A DNA stretch of 64,000 bases from Candidatus Reidiella endopervernicosa (GCF_013343005.1 NZ_CP054491.1:2772501-2836500), one strand, 5' to 3'; positions 46,601 to 55,948 are shown, counted from the stretch's first letter. The notes: generated from the letters alone by a model not told the origin. Made by a program: numbers and translations.

Positions 46601-49600
46601 AGATCAAGCTTGAGAGTGGCATGGAGGCGTCGATCTGGATCGCTGATACGGTAACTGTTCAACTGCTGAACCGAATCGTTCTCGCTCTCACCGCTGAAAC
46701 TGACCATATAGGGTGAAATTTTCGCACCGCTGGCTGCGAAACGAATGGTCTCTCCGTGCGGTGGGTTCGCCAGAAAGCCGTTGAGAAGATCGACAAAGAT
46801 CGACAACCCCTCTTCGGGTGCCAGAAAGGCCACACCACTCGTCTCGAGAATCTCCTTGATGACACCGCGTGATGCCATACCGATCTCGCCCCAGGCAGGC
46901 CAGGCGATAGAGAGCGCAGGCACACCCTTTTTCAGACGCCCGTTGAGCAGACCGTTGGCCGCTGCATAGTCAGACTGACCGTGACGCCCCGCATAGGAGG
47001 CGATCGAAGAGAACTGCACGACGCCACGCAGGCGTTCACACTCGAGCTGATCGAGGATCTCATCAATCGCCGTGGTTTTGGTGGCGATAACGCGACGAAA
47101 ATCTTCATCGCTCGCCTTGAGAATGTTATGTGCTATCTCGATACCGGCCGCATGTACGATTAGCGATATTCCCATTCCCCCCAGATTCAGAGAACGTATC
47201 GCGCTACGATCGGTCAGGTCGGCTGAGAGGTAGCAGATACGTTCCGGCTGCTCGGCAATCCACGCTTCGGACTCCTGCTTTCGTCCGATCAGAACAAATC
47301 GTGCCGCCGTTGTCTCAAGCAGTTGCTGCACGATGTACGCAGCTATCCCTCGAGCACCGCCAGTGACGAGCACAACATCCTCAGCCGTCAACTGCGTCGA
47401 GAGTTCTAACTCGCTTCCCAACAGCGCTTCTACTTCGAACAGACGCCCCTGATAGACCGCGCCGGAAGTGGTGAGATGTTTACCACTACTGGGTAGAGTG
47501 GAGTGCGGTTGCAGCATCGATTCGACCATCGACTCATCAAAGCTCTCTGCATCGATGTGGATATAGCTGAACTCAAGCGATGCAATATCGTGACCGGCGA
47601 CCTTTAACATCCCGTCGATTGCGAGATAGGCACCATCATAGAAGGATTCAGCATCACACCAGGTCACTACAACGATCTGCTCGGGACGCCCCCCATCTTC
47701 ACGAGCAGCCATCTCTACGATTCGATTACGTAACTCGGGGATCACTGAGTCGGCAGCCACCGACATGCTTGTCGGCAGAGGCCGAGCGATAACCACACGT
47801 GACCGCTCCCCGTCGTAGGGGGCTTCAGGAAGATCCACACCGTAGCCGTCCGAGAGTTGCCGTGTTCTATCGATGGCGATACGCCCGGTCTCTACCGTCT
47901 TGTACTTATAGCGGGAAATCTCTGAACTGCTCTTCGTACCCTCTTCACCACCCAGCTGCTGAGCACACTTCTCTGCAACAGTGAGGATCTTCTGCACACT
48001 GGTCAGCTGGCGGAAATTCTCGATCTCCTGTGGCAGTACATCACCACGCAACATGGATAGAATCTCGAAGATCTTCAGGGTATCGATACCGAGATCACGT
48101 TCAAATTCAGCCTCGCGATTGATCGACTCGACGCTATAGCCCGAAACACTCGAGACGGTCACAGTAATGCGCTCGAGCAGGCTCATCTCCCTAGAGGTCG
48201 TTGCCACACCTGCACTCGCCTTGACCCGTTTACGTGTCGACTGACGTGCTGGAGGGGGTTGACGCTTTATCACCACAGGCTCTGCCAACAACTGCTCAAG
48301 CCCTTCAATATGCTGCAACGTTTCACCATCCGGGCCATTCAGGCATTCGGTCTGCAACGGGCGATTCTCGATGATCTGCTCGACCAGTCGCGAGAGAATA
48401 TTTCTCGGACCTACCTCGACAAATCGCCTGATGCCCGACTCATATGCAGCGTTGACCTGAGAGACAAAATCGACCGGATGATCAACCTGACGACAGAGCA
48501 TATCGATCGTGGTAAGCCGATCGTCCTCTCTCATCACACCACCAATATCGCTCTGCCCCGGGAACAGCTCTCGACTGAGACATGCGGGTATCGCAATTCG
48601 GCTTGCATTGAAGTGCGCCTTTTCAAGATGGGCCTTGATCGGTGCCACACAGTCGGCGACCAGGGCCGAGTGAAATGCCCGTGCCACATTCAACTTGGCT
48701 GCACGCATCCCCTGCTGTTCGGCCAATCGCTCAAGTTGATCGATGGCGCCGCTCTCGCCAGAGACGACCGTCTGGCGATAGGAGTTCACATTGGCACAGG
48801 TCGCGTAACCATCAACCGCCTCTATCATCCCCTCGGCGCGCTGCTCCGTGCACTCAAGTGCGATCATCGCCTCACTGCTCTTTGAGTTCGACTCGCCCAT
48901 AATGCGTCCACGCCAGCAGACCAGGGTGAAGGCATCCTCAAAACTCAGCACACCCGCTGTATAAAGCGCCGAATACTCACCCAGTGAGTGTCCGATGACC
49001 AGCGAGGGAGAGATGTTGGTGCGCGCCCTGACGAGTTCCAGAATTACCGCCGAGAGGAGGAAGATTGCCGGCTGGGAAACCTCAGTCGAGCGGAGTCGCT
49101 CCTCCTGCTCACTGCGGCGCGACTCATCCTCATGTGGCAGCTCGGTCAGTAGCGGCGTCAGCGGACCACCACCAATCGATGCATAGATCTGATCCGCCTT
49201 GTGTAGCAGCTCGCCCACCTCCGGTAGATGTTTGAACGCGTGTAGCATGCCGACATACTGCGAGCCCTGCCCCGGAAAGATGAAGGCGAGATCGTTATCG
49301 AGATTATCGAATAGCGGAAAATCGGCACGTGAAATATCGACAACGGGTGCACGCTGATTTACCGGGGAACTCGATAGAACGAGATGGTAGTTGATACCCC
49401 CAAAGCCGAATGAGGAGGTACCGGTAACAATCTCATCACGATCGATCGGTTCGGGACGCTTCGCGACGTGCAGCCCTATCGCTGCATAGTCGATACCTTC
49501 AGGCGCTTGCTCATAGTTCACCTGTGGCGGCACACAACGTGTATTAATCGCAAAGATGCTTGAGAGCATACCTGCAGCACCGGCACCGGCACGGGCGTGT

Positions 49601-50778
49601 CCAACCATAGCCTTACTGCCCGCAATCGCGACCGGCGCTTTTTTACTGTTCAGTCGAGGCTTACCAAAATACTCGGAGACGCTCTTGCGCTCTTCGGCAT
49701 CGCCAACCGGCGTACCGGTGGCATGGCACTCCACAAAACTGACCTCATCGGGATCGATTCCGGCATCGGCATAGGCCCCCTCAACGGCACGCATCTGTCC
49801 CTCATAGTCGGGCGCGGCCATTCCCTTACCGGCGCCATCATTCGACACACCCCAGCCACGAATCAGGGCGTAGATCTCATCTCCGTTGCGTACCGCATCA
49901 CTAAATCGTTTGAGGACAAAGATCGCCCCGCCGGAACCGATGACAAATCCATCCGCCCGCTCATCAAAGGGGAAAGAGCCATTATTGGAGAGCGCCTGCA
50001 GGCGCGAGAAACCGACAAAGATAGATGGGTGGACTGTGGTGTCCACACCACCACTCAACACCACATCGCAACGTCGCTCCTGGAGCAGCATGACCGCCTG
50101 GCCGATCGCTGTCAGCGACGAGGAGCAGGCCGCATCGACGCTATTGGTAATCCCCTGGAAATCGAATGCAGAGGCCACTCGAGAGACACCCAGATTGCCA
50201 TTTGCACCGAGCACCGTGTCGGCTTTGACCTCGTAGGTATTGAACTGCTCCTCATACTCATCGAGAAGCGCCAGTGCAGCTTCCTGGTCGAAATCACCCT
50301 TTTTCGCCAACGCCTCAAGCCGTTGTCTCGCCTTTTTCCACGACAGTTTGTCGTTAAGCTCGAGCGACTCATTCTTTGGCGCACCGATTACCACGCCCAC
50401 CCGTTTTTTTAGAAATGGGCGCCTGAAATAACCGGCATCCCGAAGTGCCTGTTGCGCACACCGCAGCACCAGAATCTGTAGCTGTGTCATCTCATCGGAG
50501 ACACTGGGCGGAATCCTGAAATCGGTCAGGTCCGAGTCGATCTCATCGGGTAGGCCAGCGATGCCCGAGTAGGTGGTATCACACTCACTATCATCGGCGG
50601 CGAGGTAGACGTCACGCTCCCAGAGAGACACCGGTATATCGGTAATAAAACAGCGTTTTAGGGAGTCGCTATTTTGCGGAAGTTTGTTTTGGGCATCCAA
50701 GCCCAAGCAAACAGCAAAAACTTCACGCGACCGTTTATGCCTGCGGCGCCCGACGTCCTGCGTACGTTGCGTAATCAC
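43597..50778 (-). CDS. Hybrid PKS-NRPS megasynthase KS-AT-ACP-KR-DH-PPTase-C
   Basis: The frame has 2393 codons. Residues 1-39 are translated repeat copy 2; native sequence begins near 40. KS ~41-470: Cys218 in VDAACSSS, His352 in ECHATGTPVGD, His394 in VGHARAGAG; its first ~35 residues are missing. AT ~495-805: GQGSQ, Ser598 in GHSLGEYSA, AFHS. ACP ~865-940 has LGIDTLK, Thr where Ser normally carries the cofactor. KR ~1130-1345: TGGARGI and Tyr1271 in SDYAAANG. DH ~1385-1660: His1402, second motif around LLEAAFQ. PPTase ~1705-1900: SISHS, GIDVERI, SQKEAVLKAA. Condensation ~1918-2345: HHSIMDC. The order resembles PUFA-synthase-like iterative PKS enzymes with an NRPS end. No A or ER domain and no companion pfa genes are seen. 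Confidence 0.88.
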   Translation of the reverse strand: MITQRTQDVGRRRHKRSREVFAVCLGLDAQNKLPQNSDSLKRCFITDIPVSLWERDVYLAADDSECDTTYSGIAGLPDEIDSDLTDFRIPPSVSDEMTQLQILVLRCAQQALRDAGYFRRPFLKKRVGVVIGAPKNESLELNDKLSWKKARQRLEALAKKGDFDQEAALALLDEYEEQFNTYEVKADTVLGANGNLGVSRVASAFDFQGITNSVDAACSSSLTAIGQAVMLLQERRCDVVLSGGVDTTVHPSIFVGFSRLQALSNNGSFPFDERADGFVIGSGGAIFVLKRFSDAVRNGDEIYALIRGWGVSNDGAGKGMAAPDYEGQMRAVEGAYADAGIDPDEVSFVECHATGTPVGDAEERKSVSEYFGKPRLNSKKAPVAIAGSKAMVGHARAGAGAAGMLSSIFAINTRCVPPQVNYEQAPEGIDYAAIGLHVAKRPEPIDRDEIVTGTSSFGFGGINYHLVLSSSPVNQRAPVVDISRADFPLFDNLDNDLAFIFPGQGSQYVGMLHAFKHLPEVGELLHKADQIYASIGGGPLTPLLTELPHEDESRRSEQEERLRSTEVSQPAIFLLSAVILELVRARTNISPSLVIGHSLGEYSALYTAGVLSFEDAFTLVCWRGRIMGESNSKSSEAMIALECTEQRAEGMIEAVDGYATCANVNSYRQTVVSGESGAIDQLERLAEQQGMRAAKLNVARAFHSALVADCVAPIKAHLEKAHFNASRIAIPACLSRELFPGQSDIGGVMREDDRLTTIDMLCRQVDHPVDFVSQVNAAYESGIRRFVEVGPRNILSRLVEQIIENRPLQTECLNGPDGETLQHIEGLEQLLAEPVVIKRQPPPARQSTRKRVKASAGVATTSREMSLLERITVTVSSVSGYSVESINREAEFERDLGIDTLKIFEILSMLRGDVLPQEIENFRQLTSVQKILTVAEKCAQQLGGEEGTKSSSEISRYKYKTVETGRIAIDRTRQLSDGYGVDLPEAPYDGERSRVVIARPLPTSMSVAADSVIPELRNRIVEMAAREDGGRPEQIVVVTWCDAESFYDGAYLAIDGMLKVAGHDIASLEFSYIHIDAESFDESMVESMLQPHSTLPSSGKHLTTSGAVYQGRLFEVEALLGSELELSTQLTAEDVVLVTGGARGIAAYIVQQLLETTAARFVLIGRKQESEAWIAEQPERICYLSADLTDRSAIRSLNLGGMGISLIVHAAGIEIAHNILKASDEDFRRVIATKTTAIDEILDQLECERLRGVVQFSSIASYAGRHGQSDYAAANGLLNGRLKKGVPALSIAWPAWGEIGMASRGVIKEILETSGVAFLAPEEGLSIFVDLLNGFLANPPHGETIRFAASGAKISPYMVSFSGESENDSVQQLNSYRISDPDRRLHATLKLDLQRTPSLRDHLFWKEVYIPGALMVKEAARLVALNLPDEASAPVELVAVDFLSPIAVRDGDQVQLQMSRTQDTFLVELQEEHLRPIFNVTLKRQQNASEVTAADQKQLAEVVRRAGIELQPFGDYRVDLKLNNETRHKGYFALVDRFSYNGDLITANVDVALGRDERSLLSDDGGVAFLLEAAFQAGTLWREMKVSNRRILMPKHIGACRIYYHNCRKAESVTIFCELIEIEPESDVIRSNLYVVDQDNEPLMVMEDFHSSPIAMKNPLPVHTHPLYVPYMLNGCDLLAIPLAEAADYASAHRDMVIARDEEQEIAPLTAEKRQHEKLAGKLTTKLLIDELMAKRGNPRVDSLASVSVLSDGTPVAVNCAGLQGEHHFSISHSDDLVCAAHAEVPVGIDVERIRTLSPRVVADICGEKTLTDIQRFIDETGYSAKSIDYINLTLPVVIFSQKEAVLKAAGIGIGEGLAEVEISDVEIQAPVRANYRGAEYELLTTIHHDHVISVARLIAGIPSVTADASVAPAIEREVPLSSLQQAVLYQESLITERDAPSYALALRIDLKVQLDRDALRFAIDTIVDRHDVLRMVFDTTQDQPTGQILRFVTPLIDEIDVEGGDAAEPEKVLNDALDRHSEQQFDLTRGPLFKINLLRLNQQRYVLQSIFHHSIMDCFSAITLANELISIYQGRVSGDQYVATASTSYSDFTERERALLSRERIERLDRYWHSAMSGVVSDGLSLPRAGSHSETEQAAPHYIDYSFHPEMKKQLEQVCRKAGVTLFAGLLALLQSAISKASGRNQSVIYIPFSGRDFKLDKESTGPFIRLLPIRADIGEGESYVELLQSQRGAILDAIEFSAIPPANLRQIVREQTEVGGKEPQVICQLIYENEEQPKLDSLEVESSVRDGVNPHAAIIASFFHSREKLRCTVTFNSALIDRATLQQVMSGFASESTRLCRQASQVVDPRVHTPLPAVATESVLQAEHLCGDTRRSTADCSIVIRWSIRWW

Positions 50779-50939
50779 CTCTTCGCGGCTCTACACAACT
50801 CCCTCAGTGACTCTACGCCGACATAAAGCCGCTGCTGCATCTTCTCCGTCGTTCGCTCGCGCTCTCAACTACGAATATACAGACGGCGTCGACTATCGGG
50901 GACTAACCGCCCTCACTTCGCTCTCCATGGCGGTCAGCG
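50661..50939 (+). repeat. 280-bp dispersed repeat, copy 2, at a gene junction
   Basis: This is the same element as at 32644, 57853 and 58994, in the same orientation. Its left edge abuts the megasynthase KS sequence (first native codons LKRCFITD on the minus strand) and its right edge abuts the middle of ppsR on the plus strand. Both flanking genes lack their 5' parts, unlike at the other three copies. Confidence 0.92.
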
Positions 50940-50942
50940 GAG

Positions 50943-51325
50943 GTCGGCGTCTCACGCTCGGGTAAAACACCCACCTGTCTCTACCTGGCACTGCAGTATG
51001 GAATACTAGCCGCCAACTAGCCGCCAACTATCCGCTAACGGAGGATGACTTCGAGACGCCGGGACTGCCCAAGGCACTCAAGCCCTACCGCGACAAACTC
51101 TTCGGCCTGACGATCGAACCGGAGCGTCTGCAACAGGTACGCACCGAGCGCCGACCCAACAGCCGCTACGCAACCGATGCGCAGTGTCGCATGGAGGTAA
51201 AGACCGCCGAGGCGCTCTACAAGCAGATGAAGATCCCCTATCTCAACACCAGCACCGTCTCGATCGAGGAGATCTCAACAACGATACTTCAGCAGGCGGG
51301 ATTGAAACGCAGACTCTACGGATAG
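50943..51325 (+). pseudogene. ppsR: ppsR remnant (PEP synthase regulatory kinase/phosphorylase), 3' part only
   Basis: PpsR (DUF299) phosphorylates and dephosphorylates PEP synthase. The remnant starts at the P-loop [20 protein letters not shown], continues YPLTEDDFETPGLPKALKPY, LFGLTIEPERLQQVRTERRP and NSRYATDAQCRMEV, and ends GLKRRLYG. About 150 N-terminal residues are missing, cut at repeat copy 2. A direct tandem duplication of 11 bases (51006-51016 and 51017-51027) shifts the frame and creates stops; removing one unit restores AANYPLTED. Its stop overlaps the end of the convergent radical SAM gene. Confidence 0.88.
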
Positions 51326-52401
51326 TCGGTAGAACGTCTGATCACTCGGCTCATGAAGGCCTTTACCGCTCCGACTCTATTTACCAGCATCGCCTTAACT
51401 CTCCTCCTGCCCTTCCTCACTTTGAGTTTCAGCAGCCTTAACTTCCACTTCATCGGGGCATCGAGCAGGTAGCGCCAATAGTATTGCGATAAGAATCCGG
51501 TACGAAACTGATTGCATTTCAGACAAGGACTATCAGCTGTAAAAGTCTCTCCCGCCAGCATCTTCTGGGTATTGCGATACTTTTCACTCTCCATCACTGC
51601 GGTTATGGATGACGCAAAAACATCACCGTAGTCATCCCAGTAGTTCACACAACAACCGAGCATCGCACCGTTCCAGTTAACCTGCGGATCGACCCAGAGC
51701 TGCGCACAGAGTGGAAATCGCTCTGCATCAATAGGCAACGGAGACGATCCGGAGATCTGCTCGGGTGTTGGCAAAATAACATCGTAGGGCTGGGCGGGAT
51801 TCTCCACGGGGAAGTAGCTTGAACTCCAATTCGGCCTAAGCGCGAAAGACATATCGAGCTGTGCTGCCATACTCCTCGCCGCATCAACCTCAGGCTCGTT
51901 GTAACTAAAGAGTACAAACTGCCAGGTCAGCTTGGGAAGATCGCTGCGGTAGCGCTGTTTAAACTCATTGATCTGACGGACATGGTCGAGCACCTTCTCG
52001 ATCTGGCCTCCAGAACGATAGCGTTCATAGGTCGCCTGGGTTGCACCATCGAGCGCAACGGTTATCTGAGCAACGCGATATTTGACCAAAGCCTCGAGCT
52101 GTTCGGTCGTGGCAAAATTTAGATTCACCCCATTGACCAGATTAATCTCGACATCATGTTCTGCCGCACATTCAAGTATCGAGACCAGTTCCTTATTGAG
52201 GAACACCTCACCGTAGTTGGAGAGCTCTACAGAGTTAAGAGCGGGGGTCGCCTCTAATAGATTCTGAAAATCGGTTAGCCTGAGTACACCACTGCCAACC
52301 CGACTCTTCGCGAGCTTTCCACTTGCGGTTGGACAGACCGGACAATCAAGCTGACAGCGGGTCGATGCCTCAAGCCTGATGCTGGTTGGTGAAGAATTCA
52401 C
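51316..52401 (-). CDS. Radical SAM/SPASM domain protein
   Basis: GTG 52401, preceded by GGAAAGGGAG, gives 361 residues. The cluster motif CxxxCxxC lies in EASTRCQLDCPVCPTAS near residue 18, followed by LSNYGEVFLNKEL and ITVALDGATQATYERYR, typical of the SPASM-type radical SAM barrel. C-terminal Cys residues (FPLCAQLWVDPQ, LGCCVNYWDD, SPCLKCNQFRTG) form an auxiliary cluster domain. Such enzymes modify peptides or act in cofactor and glycan pathways; no precursor peptide gene is evident nearby. It is intact and lies upstream of the ppsR remnant and the megasynthase, possibly by chance. Confidence 0.82.
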   Translation of the reverse strand: MNSSPTSIRLEASTRCQLDCPVCPTASGKLAKSRVGSGVLRLTDFQNLLEATPALNSVELSNYGEVFLNKELVSILECAAEHDVEINLVNGVNLNFATTEQLEALVKYRVAQITVALDGATQATYERYRSGGQIEKVLDHVRQINEFKQRYRSDLPKLTWQFVLFSYNEPEVDAARSMAAQLDMSFALRPNWSSSYFPVENPAQPYDVILPTPEQISGSSPLPIDAERFPLCAQLWVDPQVNWNGAMLGCCVNYWDDYGDVFASSITAVMESEKYRNTQKMLAGETFTADSPCLKCNQFRTGFLSQYYWRYLLDAPMKWKLRLLKLKVRKGRRRVKAMLVNRVGAVKAFMSRVIRRSTDYP

Positions 52402-52570
52402 GAAACTCCCTTTCCAATCGTTACAGTAGATAGCCGTTACGACGACGTTCCACCCTCCTGTCGTGGTGTGGGCAGTACCCACCAGTGCAGGATTCTAAAT
52501 ATGCCGCTTAGAGTGAGCTAGTTTATAGAGAAAGAGTGAAGCGCTGTATCACGTAGTGCTTTCAAGGTTA

Positions 52571-52864
52571 CTACTCATAGAGTGGAAGATAGGCCGGATT
52601 GGAAATGACCTCGCAATCCGCCACCTCAATCTCATACTCTCCAATCGAAACCGAGGCAGAGACGGTCACACCCGGAGAGCTATTATTGATGGGTGAAGTG
52701 GTCGCAGCGGTCCCAGAGTCGGTAACGATCGTGAACTTGCAACCCTCTTGGAACACATGGGGAATCATGCGCTCTTCGACCGGCGTTGAACTGGTAGTCT
52801 CACTCGAACAGGCAGTAAGCAACAAAGTTGCCACCATCAGTGAAAACACTCCCCATCTATTCAT
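52571..52864 (-). CDS. Small lipoprotein of unknown function
   Basis: ATG 52864 follows GGGGGAGTGTT and gives 97 residues. The signal sequence MNRWGVFSLMVATLLLTACSS has a clear lipobox (LTAC). The mature part has two further Cys (EGCKFTIV and VADCEVIS) that could form a disulfide, and a Ser/Thr-rich stretch. No family is recognised. It seems transcribed alone. Confidence 0.68.
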   Translation of the reverse strand: MNRWGVFSLMVATLLLTACSSETTSSTPVEERMIPHVFQEGCKFTIVTDSGTAATTSPINNSSPGVTVSASVSIGEYEIEVADCEVISNPAYLPLYE

Positions 52865-52921
52865 AACACTCCCCCCACCATCCACTCGTTATATAAAGCA
52901 CAGTAACTCCAGCTCTGCAGT

Positions 52922-53033
52922 GTAGCCCAGATGTAGCAGTGTGGAATCCAGGGAGGCCTTCGCCAGCCTACTCTCGGATCTCTTTAAAGGAGTCGAGCCT
53001 ACGGCTCATCGTGCGTTGCTTCATTCGGGCTAC
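52922..53033. repeat. REP-like inverted repeat
   Basis: GTAGCCCAGATG at 52922-52933 and CATTCGGGCTAC at 53022-53033 are inverted copies with two mismatches. GTGGAATCCAGGG follows the first. The GTAGCCCGGATG...GGAATCCGGG wording is common in gammaproteobacterial REP-type intergenic repeats. It lies between two minus-strand genes. Confidence 0.45.
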
Positions 53034-53048
53034 TTACCTGGATAGTGG

Positions 53049-53240
53049 TTACTCGTTCTCATGCCTCACCTCGACTAGTGGCTTGCCCGACAGATCGAAG
53101 CCAACGATGACGTTCATTGGGCGACAACAGACCTGACAATCTTCTACATAGGCATCGACACCCGTTGAGCAGTCAATAGTCAGATCTATCTTCTCACCGC
53201 AGTAGGGGCAGTCGACATAAACAGTCTCCAGCAAACTCAT
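53049..53240 (-). CDS. CPXCG-motif Cys-rich small protein
   Basis: The 63-residue product starts MSLLETVYVDCPYCGEKIDL and has a second pair in YVEDCQVCCRPMNVIVGFD. Two CxxC-like pairs form a zinc ribbon; this matches the small family named for its CPXCG motif, of unknown function. It lies 19 bases after clpB on the same strand and may be co-transcribed with it. Confidence 0.85.
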   Translation of the reverse strand: MSLLETVYVDCPYCGEKIDLTIDCSTGVDAYVEDCQVCCRPMNVIVGFDLSGKPLVEVRHENE

Positions 53241-53259
53241 ATCGACACCCCGTAATTAA

Positions 53260-55869
53260 TCATGCGGCCACTGAAGCGCCTTTGCGAAAGGCCAACTCAT
53301 CGCCCTCAATATCGACGCTAACGGTATCACCGGCAATAAATTCACCGCGCAGGATCGCCTGTGCCAGTGGATTCTCCAGCTGCTGCTGAATGGCACGCTT
53401 GAGTGGACGTGCGCCATATACCGGATCGAAACCTGCCTCACCGAGCCGGTCGAGCGCCATCTCACTCAGCTTCAGATCAAGATCGCGATCAGTGAGTCGA
53501 CGGCGCAGATACTCGATCTGAATATTGGCAATGTGGCGAATCTGCTCCTGGCCCAGTGGATGGAAGACCACCGTCTCATCGACTCGGTTAATAAATTCGG
53601 GACGGAAGTGCTGACCGACCACTTCCATTACCGAGGCCTTCATCAACTCGTAGTTTTCCTCATCGTTGCTACCCTGTGCAGCCGCCAGTTCCTGAATGTG
53701 CTGCGAACCGAGATTGGAGGTCATCACAATCACGGTATTACGGAAGTCTACGGTACGACCCTGGCCATCGGTGAGGCGCCCATCATCGAGCACCTGCAGC
53801 AGGATATTGAAGACATCGGGATGCGCCTTCTCCACTTCATCGAGCAGAATTACCGAGTAGGGTTTGCGACGAACGGCTTCGGTTAGATAACCGCCCTCCT
53901 CATAGCCCACATAACCGGGAGGTGCACCCACCAGTCGAGCCACTGAGTGTTTCTCCATGAACTCCGACATATCGATGCGCACCATCGCCTCTTCAGTGTC
54001 GAAGAGGAATTCGGCCAGTGCTTTGCAGAGTTCGGTTTTGCCGACACCGGTCGGGCCAAGGAAGAGGAACGAGCCGTTGGGGCGGTTTGGATCGGAGAGT
54101 CCGGCACGTGAGCGACGAATCGCATCGGAGACGGCACCCACCGCCTCATCCTGTCCGACCACACGTTTGTGTAGCCCCTCCTCCATACGTAGCAGTTTGT
54201 CACGCTCGCCCTCAAGCATCTTGGAGACGGGGATACCGGTCCACTTCGAGACCACCTCGGCAATCTCCTCTTCGGTGACGTTGTTACGCAGCAGCTGCAT
54301 CTCGCCCATCTCGACATCGGCGGCCATCTGCAGCGACTTTTCAAGATCCGGGATACGACCATACTGCAGCTCTGACATGCGTGAGAGATCACCGGCACGG
54401 CGTGCCGTCTCCATCTCCAGGCGAGCACGCTCCAACTCCTCCTTGATCTGAGTAGCACCGTGCAGCGATGCCTTCTCCGACTTCCAGATCTCCTCCAGGT
54501 CGGCATACTCGCGTTCGAGACGATCGACCTCCGCCTGCAGATCGGCAAGGCGTTTCTTCGAGGCGTCATCGGTCTCTTTATTCAGCGCCTCCCGCTCGAT
54601 CTTGAGCTGAATCAGACGCCGCTCCATGCGATCCATCTGCTCGGGCTTGGAGTCGATCTCCATACGAATACGGCTGGCCGACTCGTCGATCAGATCGATC
54701 GCCTTATCGGGCAGCTGACGGTCGGTAATGTAGCGATGCGAGAGGGTTGCAGCAGCAACGATGGCCGGATCGGTGATATCAACGCCGTGGTGTACCTCAT
54801 AGCGCTCTTTCAGGCCACGCAGAATGGCGATGGTATCCTCAACATTCGGCTCCATCACCAGTACTTTCTGGAAACGGCGCTCTAGCGCAGCATCCTTCTC
54901 GATATACTGACGATACTCATCAAGCGTTGTGGCACCGATGCAGTGGAGCTCACCACGCGCCAGTGCCGGTTTAAGCATATTTCCAGCATCCATCGATCCT
55001 TCGGCCTTGCCCGCGCCGACCATGGTGTGGATCTCATCGATGAAGAGAATGATCTGCCCCTCTTGCTTGGAGAGATCATTAAGTACTGCCTTGAGGCGTT
55101 CTTCAAATTCACCGCGGAACTTAGCTCCAGCAATAAGCGCCCCCATATCGAGTGAGAGCAGACGTTTACCCTTTACACCCTCCGGCACCTCACCATTAAT
55201 TATGCGTTGCGCCAATCCCTCGACGATGGCGGTCTTGCCGACACCGGGCTCACCGATCAGAACGGGATTATTCTTGGTACGACGTTGCAATACCTGTACT
55301 GCACGACGGATCTCATCATCACGGCCGATCACTGGATCGAGCTTGCCCTGTTCGGCACGTTCGGTCAGGTCGATGGTGTATTTCTCCAGCGCCTGGCGCT
55401 GCTCCTCGGCATTGGGGTCATCAATACTCTCACCACCACGCAGCTGATCAATCGCCTGTTCAACCGCCTTTTTGGTAGCACCCGCCTTGCGCAGCATCTC
55501 ACCGATCTCACCCTTCTCATCCACCACGACCTGGATGAAGAGCTCAGAGGAGATATAACTATCCTTGCGCTGTTGGGCAATCTTGTCAGTCAGGTTAAGC
55601 ATGCGCCCCAGGTCATTGGAGAGGTGTACGTCACCCGCCATGCCCGTGACCGAAGAGAGTCGCTCCAGTCCTTCACCCAACTGAGAACGAAGTTGGTTCA
55701 CATTGACACCACTCTGCGTGAGCAGGTGACGCGTGGTCCCGCCCTCCTGATCGAGTAGCGCCATCATCAGGTGGACCGGCTCAATAAACTGGTGATCACG
55801 ACCAACCGCCAGGCTCTGAGCATCGGCAATTGCCATCTGAAATTTGCTGGTGAATTTATCCATTCGCAT
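53260..55869 (-). CDS. clpB: ClpB disaggregase
   Basis: ClpB is a hexameric AAA+ chaperone that rescues aggregated proteins with DnaK. The 869-residue product starts [21 protein letters not shown], as in E. coli. It has the N-domain (~1-150), NBD1 with GEPGVGKT near 206 and the Walker B segment [12 protein letters not shown], the coiled-coil M-domain (~410-530), NBD2 with [16 protein letters not shown] near 607 and [14 protein letters not shown], and a C-terminal domain ending GASVAA. No frameshift occurs over 2.6 kb. A sigma-32-like promoter precedes it. Confidence 0.98.
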   Translation of the reverse strand: MRMDKFTSKFQMAIADAQSLAVGRDHQFIEPVHLMMALLDQEGGTTRHLLTQSGVNVNQLRSQLGEGLERLSSVTGMAGDVHLSNDLGRMLNLTDKIAQQRKDSYISSELFIQVVVDEKGEIGEMLRKAGATKKAVEQAIDQLRGGESIDDPNAEEQRQALEKYTIDLTERAEQGKLDPVIGRDDEIRRAVQVLQRRTKNNPVLIGEPGVGKTAIVEGLAQRIINGEVPEGVKGKRLLSLDMGALIAGAKFRGEFEERLKAVLNDLSKQEGQIILFIDEIHTMVGAGKAEGSMDAGNMLKPALARGELHCIGATTLDEYRQYIEKDAALERRFQKVLVMEPNVEDTIAILRGLKERYEVHHGVDITDPAIVAAATLSHRYITDRQLPDKAIDLIDESASRIRMEIDSKPEQMDRMERRLIQLKIEREALNKETDDASKKRLADLQAEVDRLEREYADLEEIWKSEKASLHGATQIKEELERARLEMETARRAGDLSRMSELQYGRIPDLEKSLQMAADVEMGEMQLLRNNVTEEEIAEVVSKWTGIPVSKMLEGERDKLLRMEEGLHKRVVGQDEAVGAVSDAIRRSRAGLSDPNRPNGSFLFLGPTGVGKTELCKALAEFLFDTEEAMVRIDMSEFMEKHSVARLVGAPPGYVGYEEGGYLTEAVRRKPYSVILLDEVEKAHPDVFNILLQVLDDGRLTDGQGRTVDFRNTVIVMTSNLGSQHIQELAAAQGSNDEENYELMKASVMEVVGQHFRPEFINRVDETVVFHPLGQEQIRHIANIQIEYLRRRLTDRDLDLKLSEMALDRLGEAGFDPVYGARPLKRAIQQQLENPLAQAILRGEFIAGDTVSVDIEGDELAFRKGASVAA

Positions 55870-55919
55870 ATCGGACTCTCCGCGTATAACTGGCTGACTA
55901 ATTGACTAATCTACACCCT

Positions 55920-55948
55920 AAATGGGGAATCCCCACGCAAATATCAAG
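55920..55948 (-). promoter_or_regulatory. Sigma-32 (heat-shock) type promoter of clpB
   Basis: On the minus strand CTTGAT (55948-55943) is followed after 15 bases by CCCCATTT (55927-55920). This is close to the RpoH consensus CTTGAA-N(11-16)-CCCCATNT. It lies about 50 bases before the clpB start. Confidence 0.8.

Noticed and set aside
50943-51325. The ppsR fragment as a functional short protein
   Set aside because: It lacks a start and its N-terminal half, and contains a frameshifting duplication with stops.
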